A DNA stretch of 64,000 bases, from assembly GCA_013397795.1 (NCBI GenBank), contig VZTJ01004195.1, positions 569,142 through 633,141 of the forward strand, written 5' to 3'. Position 1 is the first letter of the stretch. Each line of letters begins with the position of its first letter. This document shows positions 25,591-38,310 of the stretch, one piece after another. A program made the translations under genes and the position numbers. Under the pieces are notes generated by a model. The model searched no databases and was not told the DNA's origin. It saw only the letters and a program-made list of their open reading frames with translations. Origin of the DNA: Orthonyx spaldingii. Taxonomy: Eukaryota; Chordata; Aves; Passeriformes; Orthonychidae.

Positions 25591-28500
25591 ATACTTTTTG
25601 TTGTTGATTGGTTGGTTTCATACTTTGAGGAACATTGTCTGATGATGGGAATATACAAAATTAAGCATTGCTGAGCATATTTGCTAGTGACTGGGATATA
25701 TGAATTTACTAACAAAGTTCAAAGTAGATGTATGGTGCTAAAAAGTGAACAAACTCCAAAGCTTTGTTTTGAAAATGAAGTTAAATACAGAGGTTTGATA
25801 CTTATTTGCTTAAAAAAAAAAAAAGGATGTAAAAATTAGGAAGACTTTTTCCCTCAAAAGGCAATATGATTATAACATAAGCTGACTGCAATGAAAACAT
25901 TGCAAACATATTGTCCAGCTAGACGGACCCTTGATCTGACTTGTTATTATAGATACTTCAACAAATCTGCTTAGAGATCTTCTACTTTTCATAAAACTAG
26001 GTCAGATTTCAAAGGTAAAAATGCACCTAAAAATGAAGATAAAGACCTGTTTGTTTTTTTAAAAGTACTTACATCAAAACACTTAGTAGTTTGAAAAAAC
26101 ACTACATGTCATCTTAAATATAGCCTTTACGGTGTGAGAAGTCAGAGTAATCTTTGAGTCAGCCACAAGACAAGAGTCAATTAAGGATATGTTTTGTGAT
26201 GGTGCTGATGGACTGAGAGTGTTTCCCTGGTTCCAGTGTCCTAATACATCACAGTCATGACTGGATATTAAAGAGGGGGGCTACTACAAGTCATGTCTTC
26301 TGCAGAAAGGAAATCCATGTGCTCCAGTCCTTATGCAACAAGGTAAAACCCCAGGACTCCCTGAAAAGTATTATCACCTGGATAGGTTAGATAAGTCCTG
26401 CAAGAAAATAAAGAAAATTATTTAGAGAATGATTCTGTTACAAGGATCTGTTACAGGGAAGGTAATTAACTGAAAAGAGAAATAGCACAGTCTTTTTCTT
26501 AATTTGTCTAATTTAGTTTTTTAATTTGTCCAATTTAGTTTTTTATGAGTCTTTTTATAATACGGTTATTCAAGCATTAAGATCATTTGAATAACCTTGC
26601 AGACCATGATTTCACATCGATGTTGACCAACAGCAGTTACACCAGTATGAGATCAGTAAAAGGTCCTGACAATAGGTAAGATAGTCTTTATTTTGCTTTG
26701 TTTACTTTGAATTTGATGTTAAACTTCCTCCCTGAAGCTGAAATAAATCCAGTTAGTATTTCAAGCAGATGTTGAGACTCCCATACTGTCCTAGAGTGAT
26801 TTTAAGTATGTATTTTATACTTACTCAAACCAGCACACATACATAAAACTTACACGGACAAAATATTTTTCCCCCTTGAGGATTGTAAGATCATAGTGCT
26901 GCCCTTTGTTCTTTCTTCTCTAGAGAGCAGCCTAGCAGCAATTATTTTATGGTTCTGCAAGTCACTGTCTGAACAGAAGATGAAAACAGAGGTGTCCTGT
27001 TCATATAATACTGTAAAAAATTACTTAACATGTTAAAGATCTGAAAACGGACAATCTTTCTTCCTTTGAGATGTACCACTTTACTACCTATGATCTTATG
27101 CTAAGAATTTCCCATTTTTTTTAGTAAATCAAAAGTACTTAAACAAATGTAAAAATAAAATCAGCGGCATTGTAAGCAATACTTGCAAAACTTGTTTCAG
27201 CTGCATGATTTTTGCAAGGTTGTATGAGGTTGGTCCTTAATATTGCAGTAATTGTTTTTTTCTTGTAATTATGCACATGAAGTTCAATAAAATACCTTTT
27301 CAGACTTTAGCCACTTTATAAAACTTTCCACACACCATTTGGATGCATAACTGTATATACACAGAGACACACTTTTCACAAGAACCTTACCTATTTCTCC
27401 CATATTGAGGAGAGATTGAAAGGACACAAAGCATTATTTTGTGGGGTTTGGGCTTTTTTTGTTTGCTTGTTTTCATTTGGATTTTTTTATAATTCACACC
27501 TCCAAAATTTTTTTATCACAAAATTAATCTGAGGAAGTAGGAACCACTTATAATTAAGACTATATTCACTGATTAAACTAAGCACAAAATCCCCGTAAAA
27601 ACCCCAACTCACAAACCTGTATTTGTTTACCTTTCAGCTGAGCTGACACAGGGAGAAAAGTAAAACCTGAGACTCTCAGGTTCTTCCTAACTGAACTGCT
27701 CCTCTGTTTGTGTAGTTGCTTTGAGGTATTTTTTTCCTTCTCATGTGCTTTCTTTCTGTGCCTTTGATGTGTTCAAATAACTTCCAAAGTGTTTCTATTA
27801 ATAATAATTATGGAGTATCTGGCCTTGCCAGATTGGTTTTGCCTTGTCTTGTTGTTCTGTTCCTCAGTTGCTTCAGAAAGGTGGATTTTGCAAAATAAGA
27901 TAACAGTTCTAAAAACGCATTAATAACTTTTGTGAGTGTTTATAAACACAGGTGTACTTTTCATCCAGAAGTAACAGGGGGAATTGAACAATTTCCTCTC
28001 AAATCAAAACAAATAGCAAGTCAAAGAGATTTATTTCTGTGTATTCAAGCTATGGCAAAAATTGTTACAAATAACTAGTTAATTTATAATAATATTTTAA
28101 AAAAACATGCAAAATTAAGAATTATATTTTGATATAATGTCTACTTGGGATCAATCTAAAGACCTTTTAGTAACAGTCTTGAATCAAAAATTAGTTGAAA
28201 GTAAAAATAAAAGATGAGATTCTAATTGCATGTCATGGCAACTAGAAGATAAAGGTACTCTGCCAGGAAAACAGAATATATTCCATACTGCAGTTGTGCA
28301 ATCATATTGGGAAAGTGCCTGAAGTAGGACTTATATTTTGTGTCTAGTGTAATACACACTGGAAGCATCTTTTATTACTTGGGCACCTCTCCTGTGACAC
28401 CCTGTGTGACTAAAGAAAATTGTTTAGGATTTTCCGGCTTATCCGAGCTGAGTTATTCCTCTGTCTAACAAAGTGGAGATTAGAAAACTTGTGATGGAGC

Positions 28501-29237
28501 CAATGAATCTGTGTTGGCAACTCTGTTCTGAATGGAGACTATAGCCTGAGGTTGTTAGGGCAGTCCCAATGGGACATGACCACCATCAGCAAAGGCAGCA
28601 CAATGTTGGAGTATGTTTTGTCGCTGTAACTTACCTTTCATATTACTTGTTCATCCAGCTCTCTTTAGGCCTGCTTTGCCACTGGGGTAGGAACTTACGA
28701 GAAATAGCCAATCTTTTTCCTGTACACTCGCTGTCTATGCTTTCTTATGAGAGTCATTGCTTGAAGAATAGCCCAGGCAACTGCAGAAACAGAATGCAAA
28801 GTTGCAAAAAAAAGTTTCAGAACAAATAACAGTACTCTAAAGCATGACAGCAGTAGTAATTAATTTATTTAAAGGTCTAGAAAGTATTACCTTGAATTGT
28901 CAGTCCTTTGCCTTATCACACTTTAGGGCCTTCTCTGTTAAGAGGAAATCCTGTGTCTCATGAGGAAGAAATGGCATTCCCTTATGCTTTGATTCAGGTT
29001 CTTTACACATTAGAGTAGCCTGGGGATTTCTCTAACCTATGCCTACTGACTATGGTCACTAAGGAGCCACCTGTCATGTGTAGATATCTGGAGCAAAATA
29101 CACGCATGCTTTTACTTTTGATTAAGAGGGAACTGCAAATCATGTGGAAATATTATCCAGCTACTTCTGTTCTCTATGTTTTTTATCACATAAGAAATTC
29201 AAGGTTTTCTTCCTCTCTCTTTTTAAAAACATGTACT
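25591..29237. other. No gene seen
   Basis: Contains only the 22-base duplication at 26499-26542. The plus-strand ORF at 28569-28829 has no recognisable similarity. Confidence 0.65.
26499..26542. repeat. 22-base tandem duplication x2
   Basis: The unit ttaatttgtctaatttag plus TTTT is repeated at 26499-26520 and 26521-26542, with one T/C difference. Confidence 0.88.
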
Positions 29238-29298
29238 CACACACACACACACATTATATATATATATATGTACACACACATATATATATATATATATA
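29238..29298. repeat. Compound microsatellite (CA)n(TA)n(CA)n(TA)n
   Basis: CA units at 29238-29253, TA units at 29255-29269, a second short CA run at 29272-29280, and a second TA run to about 29298. Confidence 0.93.
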
Positions 29299-32200
29299 AA
29301 AGAATTCCTATATTTCAGTAGACTGATTGTTCATTATTGCTTGAACATTTAGTAATATTAACCAATACCAAAATCTGAGCCATTGTGACTTCAAATTAGC
29401 AATAAATTACAATTTCAAATAGAAGCAGTCACTTCAGGCATCTGACAGAAAATTCAAGAAAGACGAATTATATTTGCAAGAAGCATTACATGCAGAACAG
29501 CAATTATTAAAATCCGTAGTACTTATGCTTAGCCAGTCAAATTATCTGACAGGTTGAAAAACTTCTGTCATATTCTTCACATAAAATCTTCCAAAGCACT
29601 GAAATTCATTTCAGAATAGCTTGGCAAGTATAAATAATGGATTACAGTGGGCAAAATCTGATTCCCCAAATCAACATGATAAAGTCAGACCTTTCTTCAT
29701 CAGATACAATAAGAAGTTTTCAGTTTCACAGCCTGTTTTCAAAATAGTAAAGGGCAATGAGCTAATAGTGAAAATATGTCTTATTTGAAAGCTAGAGCAC
29801 TCATTTACACGTGTTCTAGTATAGGTCCAGAACTGAGGTTTGCAATAAAATAATAACACTAGATTGGTCCTCCAAACTCAAATTAATAAACCAAAACCCA
29901 AATACTTTACCCCAAAATGCTTGATTACAATGGTGAGTAGCCTCATCCAGGAGCCCAGAAATGAGCTACAGCCACTTATGCCTGTTCACATATTTGTATA
30001 ATACTTTTTTCCTAGTGAATTTATTTTTTGGGGAACATAAGGCTCTACACAGAAGTAATTTCATACTAAAGCAATGACTCAGAGATGTAAGGAGTTGCCT
30101 TGTAATCAGTCAAATAAAGTAGACCGTTCTCTATGCATAACTCAAAAAAGGAAAGAATCCATATTAAATAGCACGGTGTTGAACCATTCTATTCTTGGGA
30201 AGAAGAGGGTTAGAATGTAAGTAAAAATGAGTGAAGGAGTAAATTATCCAGATTTCTACAAATCACACACAAGATCAAGTGAGCTCTAGAAAGGAAGTTT
30301 CTGCCAGAGAAAGGACTGGTAAGTTCTTTCAACAGGCACACAAATCTTGCCATGGAAACTTACCCCATTGCTAGCTGAAAACAGAAACCTCCTCTGAAGT
30401 TGTTAAATATGGGCACTTTAGTAAATTTAACAAATAACTTTGTAGTACCTTTATCTTAATAAATATTCAAAAATTTTAAGTGGTAAAATGGACAACTTAA
30501 ACAGCCGAGAAGAACCAAAAATGCCCAAATTATTTTTTTTGTATTCAATTTTTTAGTAGAGCCTGACCTTAACATTAAGTATTACTATAAGCCAATAAAA
30601 ATGCTAGTCAAAAAATAGTCCCAACCTTTGTTTTCATCTGAATTAACTTAAATACCCAACTGAAACAAATTAATATAAAGACCCTGCTGATAAAATTGCT
30701 CTTCCTTCTAAAGCCATTACCTGAGATTTCTATCCTTCCAATTTAATTAAAAGGACAGAAAGTTATTTTTCACTTGACTTTTGGTGATAAAAGAGATCCA
30801 TTAAATATTATATCGCTCTATGCAAGCTCCATAGCTAGGAGTGCAAGTGCCTGAGGACCCGGGAATAAAGACATGAAGATACATAAATTTAACACTAAAA
30901 CAACAAGTAGTGGCATGTTTTTTTGAAAGAAAAGAGAATTCTCTGACATAGATTACATGAAAACCTACACATTAGAAAATAATTGTTTTTAAATTTTTTT
31001 CCACAAGCTGACTCACGACTTCATTTATATGTTTTAAATCAATAGGGGCCTAGAGAGGGCACTGTTCCTCTCCTTTTATATAAGAGGCTTTCTGAATCTT
31101 TTGTCATGAAACAATACAGGTGGACAGACCATTGGCATGACAGGGATCCAGGGTTCCCGAAAAGGCATGCTTGTTTATGTGATAGGGATGACCGTTTGAA
31201 GATGACTGTTACCTGAAAACTTCCTATGCCAGCAACATGAACAACAAATGTAGATTTTCAGTGGTTCTCTGACAAAACAATTCTGCTTCAGCTTTTGTTT
31301 CTGAATCCTGGACAACTATGCCCATTTCCTGTGCCAGCAGACAATGATTTTTTCCTTGTGTTTCTTACAAGCTCTGAGGTGACTCTTCAGCCACTTCGGT
31401 GTTTTTACAGGAGAATTATATTTCCTGGCATGCTGGACCCTTCAGCAGTTCTGAAGCTGGCTCAGTTTAAAACTTCTAAAGCACCATTTGGTATAATACA
31501 ATGAGATATTGGATAAAGACAGACATCTGTCTCTCCATCAGCCCTTCTAAAATCTTGTTTCTTTTCTACGATTTGTTTTCTAATTTGTTGATTTTTTCAT
31601 CAGAAAAATATATGTACATATTTACTAAAAATATTTACTGGGAGATGGATTTTTTAAAAGTTAGAATAAGGAATATTTTTTGTTCTACAATTGGGGAAGC
31701 TCAGTGGGTTGATATGCAAATATATTATGTTATAAAAAGCAGTATGGTGAAATTATTCATTAAGGAAATAGCACATGTTAAACTTCATGAAAACTTTCTT
31801 TCACAAAAAGAAATAGAGAATGATATGCTAATTACCTTTCCAAGTTATTTCATTATGTTCCACACAGCAGAGAAAATTCTCTTTTCAAACCAGCGTGGAG
31901 GATCTTGATTCCTATGTATACTCATTTTGCTTCAATGCAAATCTTGATTAAACTTTATGAGAAAATTGAAATTCAATACACACTGCCTTCCAACCATGTC
32001 CATTCATTGATAGAAATTATATTTGGAAGCTAAACTGTTCATCGTCTGACCTAAAGCTTCAGCCTCTGAAAGAAAGACATCATATTGAAAACCACCCAGT
32101 TATTCTGACTCATTTTCTAGGACCTGCTTACTTATAAGTAAGAGTATTTCTTAGCTAGAGCTCAGTACATTGGACAAGCTATTACAGTTCTCTGTGCTTG

Positions 32201-35200
32201 TGCGTAACTTTTTCTGCACACACCTCTGTGGGCCACTAATGAAGAGCATGCTGAGTACCTAAAATCTCAAAACTTGTTTAAAATCTTAGTGATCCTAAGT
32301 CTTAGGTAATAAAATCCTCCACATGTGTCTGTGCATGTGCTGTGTCTATGCATGTGCTGATGGGGACAATGGGCAGACCTCTTGCAATAAGAGCAGAGGG
32401 ATGTCTGTTTGTGTTGCATGTCTTTCTCAGGTCAACATGCCAGTGAAATTTCTCTGCCTGCCTTTACATGGGCCTCACAGTCTACCTATTTGCATGTCTC
32501 AGGGAACACCAGTCTCAGAAGCTGTGAGAATCAGAATGGCTGTGACTGTCAAACAAACATTTAAACACACACTGTTACTCAGCACTAATTTTTTGGACAA
32601 CCCAAAGAATTGCACATCGTGCAGTGAGCTGGAAGAGCTCCTTCTGGCATGTGAAAGTCTTCCCCAACCCTGACAGCCCCTCCAGCAAGCCCATATACAC
32701 ATGAACATCACTTTGTGTCTGACAGGGTTGCCAAAACATTATTATCATTTTGAATCTAGCCTCTCCATTACTTTGCCCTCAATCTTTTCATTTCAGTAAA
32801 AAAAAAAAATACATTTTTTTCCCCTTTTGTGGAAGTGCAGAAGTGTTGGATGTAACAAAGGCAAGGCTGTGGAGGAGGAGGAAAATCTTCTGCAACATGT
32901 ACTGTCAGCCTCAGACTTTGGGACTTACTTCCATAAGAGGTCATAGGGATTATGACTAAGGATGCTGAAAAAGGATTGTGCATTCATATATAAATCAAGA
33001 ACATAAACTAATGCTTTAGATAGGATAAAAATGTAAATCTCCATACCTCAGAGCATAAGCCAGTCATTGCCACTTCTGTCAGAGAAAACAAGAAAATCTG
33101 CCAGCAGCCAGGTCGGCAGTTTGCTGTGCCTTCCTCTGGAGGATCTGTCACTGTCAGGCTCATGCCACTGTGCCAGATGGAGCACTAACCTGTTCCAGAG
33201 AGGCAATTTCTTCATTTTGATGCTTCCTGTATTTGGACATAACAAGGTCTCTTTTCCTGTTTGGTAAAATCACTCTCTTGTTAAATTTAACTAAATGTTC
33301 ATTAAATTGTGTCACAGTGTCATTCTAATGTTGCCAAAATCTGCTTGTACCCAAATTTATATTTAGGCCCCTAGAGATGTTCAGCTGATTACACATTCTT
33401 TGGAAACACAACCTTTGTTCTCTTTATTCTGCACAAGAATGTTTTAGCGTTGCTGGCAAGCCAGAAACTCCAGCTCCTCAATCTTTCATTTACTTGCAGA
33501 AATTAGGTGACAACACTTTCATCTTGGAAAGCGGACTGCACTGGTCCCGGAATCACTGTCAGCAAGGGTCTCTGCCTCCAGGAACAGCCACACAGGTACT
33601 TCAGAGTTGCTCTATCCCAGGTACAAGAAAAACATGGTTCTTGGTAAACCTGCAAGCATAGTGTTATGTTATTACAGGTATTATAATAAACCAAATTCTG
33701 AGCTGATGTAAATTGATATCCATCTAACTACACAGCCATTTCTGAAAAACCTCATTCAGACAACCAGATGGGTGCAAATATGCCAAATTTTACATCTTGA
33801 TGTGTATTATATAGCCCTATTTTCTATTTAGGTAGCAAAAGTAGACCTTGAAAATCATTTCATGCAGAATACTCTTGCCACTGGAAGAGCTCATCAAAAA
33901 TAATTTTTTCACCATATTTACTTCTAGAGTTTTTTACATTTTAGTACATGTTAGTAGTCTTAAAGTCCAGGAACATTTTCTTTTTCTTTTAAAAAGTAGT
34001 AGATGAGGGTGAAACTACTCTTCATTATAATGTTATAGGTTAAATATTTATTGGGTAAATATTTAAATATTTCCACCCCAAGAAGAGTAATCTAGGAGTA
34101 TACTATTTCTATCAGCTATTTCAGTCAACTAGAACATTAAACTAACTTACAAATATCCTCATACGAGATGACACCAATATTCTCATGTCAGGCGTTAAGG
34201 CGTTAAGGCTAACAAACTGCAAATGAAACTCAGAGTATTAACCTTTATCAGCTGTGAACTCATCTGCTACTTTTATGTGTCCTGCAAAGAGCAGAACAGT
34301 AGCATCAATCTATTTTTAAAATAATGTTAAGTGGAAAGGGACAAAGCAAACCTTAGCTGGGTTAAACAATAGAAAGAATTGTAAGGAAATAATAAAGTAT
34401 GTATCTCAAATAACATAGAATAAACTTATCAGTAAACAGCATTCAAGTTTCATACAACAGTAATTCTTGGGTACTTACAGAGAAAATGTTCTTGTTACAC
34501 ATAGGTATTAAAGATTTCCTAAAACCTCAGCAAGAAGTTTTCATATAAATTGAAAGAGATGGTCTTTATTATTTGACAGTTATACTAGTATGCAAGTAAG
34601 GGTTGACATTCAGGTACCTAAATGCTAATACGTTATTTGAGGTGCTCTAGTACAATCAGCCTGGTCTCCCTTAAGCCATTCTTTATCATATTGTCCCATG
34701 TGTTTCAGACCATGCTGGGTTGGCAGCTGAATTTTATCCACAGGTTGCTGTGGTAAACTCCTGATCACTATCTCTTTTAATTTCTGAGACGTTGTCATAT
34801 TTTTGTACTACCATCATGTACTTTCAGAGTTTGCTGATCATTAAACAAGGACTAGTAATTAAATAAAAAATATGTACTGTAAGAGAAATAAATCTTGTGC
34901 ATTGTGATCAATCAAGTCGAACAGGGCTGATGTAGTTTTTATTTTATATCTTGGTCAATTTCCTTGTACAAAGAAATCGTACTGTTATGAAGTACTTCAG
35001 CATCCCAGGGAATAAGATCCTTCAGCTGTTCTTCCACTGGGCCTCTTCTACCTTTAAGGATTTCACAGAAGAACATGTGATACATTTAAATCAGGAGGTG
35101 ACAAATATGTTGCTTAGATATCTCTTGGGAAGATTTGTGGAGGTAGTAAAAATGAAGGAAACTACAGTATGGTTGGACATGGAAACCATTAACAGAAGTA

Positions 35201-38154
35201 AGGGGCCAGGAGCCAGAGGAGCACATTCAGACTGGATTTTTAACTACAGAAAAATTATTTTAGTTATTAAGATGTGGAGAAATCAACCACTGACAGCACT
35301 GTAATTTCTTTGTAATGGTCAGAAGTTTCTTTTAAAATTCAGTAAACTGTGAATTAAATATATGTTAGTTTTTCTGTTACTGATTTGTATGTCACTGTTA
35401 AATTATGGTACAGACATAAGGTTTTCCAGAACCTAGGGAGTGCAGAGTTTTGTTAAACAGAGATAATGTAAACAATAAGTTTATGGAATGTGTTTTGAAA
35501 TGGACAGGTAAAAAGGAATGCTGATGTTCTCATGTGCGCATTTTCAGGTAATTAACTCCAAGGCCGTTGGAAAATTGTCACTCTGTGCTAACTTATTTAT
35601 TATGTGTTCCCAGAAAAGAGTTGATGCAGCAGACTATGTGACTTCAGGCCAGGCAAACTTGGTAAATGGTATAGAGTCGACTTGCGTCCTTGGTCTCCAC
35701 TAGCCACAGTTGGGTATGCTCACATGTGGGAGAAAAATCAATTAAAAAAATTAAAACAGTATTTTCTGAGAAGTTTGAGTACAAGATCAAAGATCATGCT
35801 GTTTCCATTTTATCCCATATCCAATATGATCCCTAAGACTGCACATTACCTCTGAGCCAGTTACATAAAGATGTTTCAAGGACAAAAAACCCCAAAAGAG
35901 TAACATTGATGAAAATTCATGTAACCCATTATTGAGCAGCAATGATATGAGACTAGTAACTATGACAAAATTATAACATTCATCTGTTTAAAAGATGTCT
36001 ACAATGATCTGTCTCTTAAGGAAACTATTAAAGGCTTCTCTTTTTTTTGTTTCTACACTCATTTTATACAGTAATATTCCTACCAACCAAAGTTCAGATC
36101 TCATTTTTGATGAATGAATTCAAGAGTTCAGAACTCCCAAGCTACCTTTCTGCAGAACTCATTGACATGTCTACTTATAGACAGTTTATACAAACTGTAT
36201 ATTATATTTTCTTTTATACTTGTATTTATATTTTTATTTTCATTTTCATATGCATAGTGTATTTTGCAAGAAAACTGACTTACAGTTTTTCATGTTGGAG
36301 TCTTCAGGGTGGTTTCTTTTTTCTCCTGTAGCAGATAGTCTTTTTCTGGTTTTATACTTTAGAGAGGAGCTTTGGTATATCATGCCAAATTGTGGAAAAT
36401 ATGCTTGGAGAAGGCAAGGAAATTTGAAGAGGGGTAATTTTGGAGTTCTGATTAGTGATGGCCTTTACTTCTGACAACATCAAAACCAAAACTGGAATAA
36501 AGTCACTGGGTTTGGCAGATGTAGGTCACAAAGCAGTTGATGGGGGGAGCATGGTGCTGGTGCACCTTTGTTTCTTCCCTAATATTGACAGTCATCTTTA
36601 AACTATGAGAATTGTCTCAGCCATAACACAGTAGGCAGGTAAGAGAAAACCACATTTCTGTATTGCCTAACCAGATTGCTTTCCCGACTCTGGTGTCAGT
36701 TTTTATGGTCAGAGCTACTCCCTGTCCAACACCATTGTACCCTTTTTACTTCTGGATCTTTTTTTCAGCTCACTGTTATCTCAGGTTCAGATCCTCTGCT
36801 TTTGAGCAGACTGTTAAACCAGCAGTTAAATGAACTACTGAAATATTACTGAAAGGAGATGTTATTAAGAAGATAAACCCCTATTATCTGTATTTTTACA
36901 GATTCCAGTGATTTGAATTTTCTAGGGAGATGTTATATATTATTCAGATCCAATAAGAGGTGTGAATAGGTGAGACTCTGGGTTTACATTAAAAGAGCCT
37001 TGAACATTAAGAAAAGGGTTATTTTCAAAACTTAGAACTCCAGAATTAACATCGTTTTGGAAAAAAAAAATTCAAAACTATTTACTTTCACTATATATAC
37101 ATTGATATCTGTGTTTAAGGCTAGGCATATCCCGAACAACTTTGCCTTTTCATTAATTTCTGTGTGGTAGACAGCAATAAAGGTTTGCCAGATGTTTATT
37201 TGCAATTTTAGATAACTACCAAGTAAATCAGAGGATTAGTATTTTTTTTAATGTTTAAGTACACACATGACATTTCAGATGGTGAAATAGCTCCTTGTCA
37301 TTATATATAAAGTTCTTAAAATGAAATAATTCAGCATTTGAATGTGCTGTACTGCACAACATTGCACCAGTTACTTTTTTAAAGAGCTGTCATTGTTACG
37401 GATATGGGTGTAGATTATTAGAGCTAGATGTCAAAGGTGTAAAGCAGGAGCAAACTGATAATCATTAAAACTGCAGGAATAATGAAATATGGAATTTACC
37501 CAGTAGAAAAATAGGTTACAAGAAACTGTACAACCTTGTCAAGAATGTTAGGTTTTTGCATATTTGAAGGAATACAGTTTTGCATTATAAATTGAAAGAA
37601 TTTTTATATTTAGCATTGCATTTGCAACATATTGAGAATTAAATTTGCATCTAGACAGAGATTAAAAATGAATGATACTTAAAATTCATTAGATTAACCT
37701 GAAACATAATCTCTTTTGTAATCAGGTATCCTGCCTGGAACTAATCCTTTCTCATCTACAAGAAAGTATTAATAAATATTGGGCTAGCATTCTTTAAAAC
37801 AGCCTGAATATATCTGGAAATATCTAAGACCAGTGTCTATATTTTTCAAGGAAAAAATATGACAGCCGCTTGCACAAAGGAAAGAAAAATGATTCAAACA
37901 CATTTCCATTTTGTTGCCGAGCTTTTTGTAGCACTACTGAATAATATGACTACGATTTAAGCAAATAGTCTAGTCAATCCCAGGAGACAGGGCCTTAGAG
38001 TTTGGAGGTCATTTACATACAGGGCTGCAAAAATCCATCTGACTCTGTATATTTTCCTTCAGTATGAAATGTCAATTCTTCTTGTGATAATGGCAACAGA
38101 AATAATTTTTTGGTGCCTGAAGGAAAATATTGGAACATCGTCTACTACAATACC
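29299..38154. other. No gene seen
   Basis: Nearly 9 kb without a recognised repeat. Two plus-strand ORFs are longer than most here, 31501-31908 (135 codons) and 34951-35304 (117 codons), but neither shows a domain, a codon pattern or a splice context I can support. Tracts near 37.3-38.1 kb look less random than their surroundings and may be conserved non-coding sequence. Confidence 0.6.
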
Positions 38155-38310
38155 ACAATATATTATATACACAATATACTATATAGGATTATAATATTAG
38201 TATGTAGTGTATATAGATATACATATATATATACACAAAATCATCTACTATATATAACACAGTAGTCTATTATGTATGTAATATATAATAGATGATACAA
38301 TATTTTGTTG
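38155..38310. repeat. TA-rich low-complexity region with imperfect inverted repeat
   Basis: Irregular TATA-rich sequence. Inside it, 38240-38255 (atcatctactatatat) and 38281-38296 (atatataatagatgat) pair at 15 of 16 positions around a 25-base loop. Confidence 0.8.
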
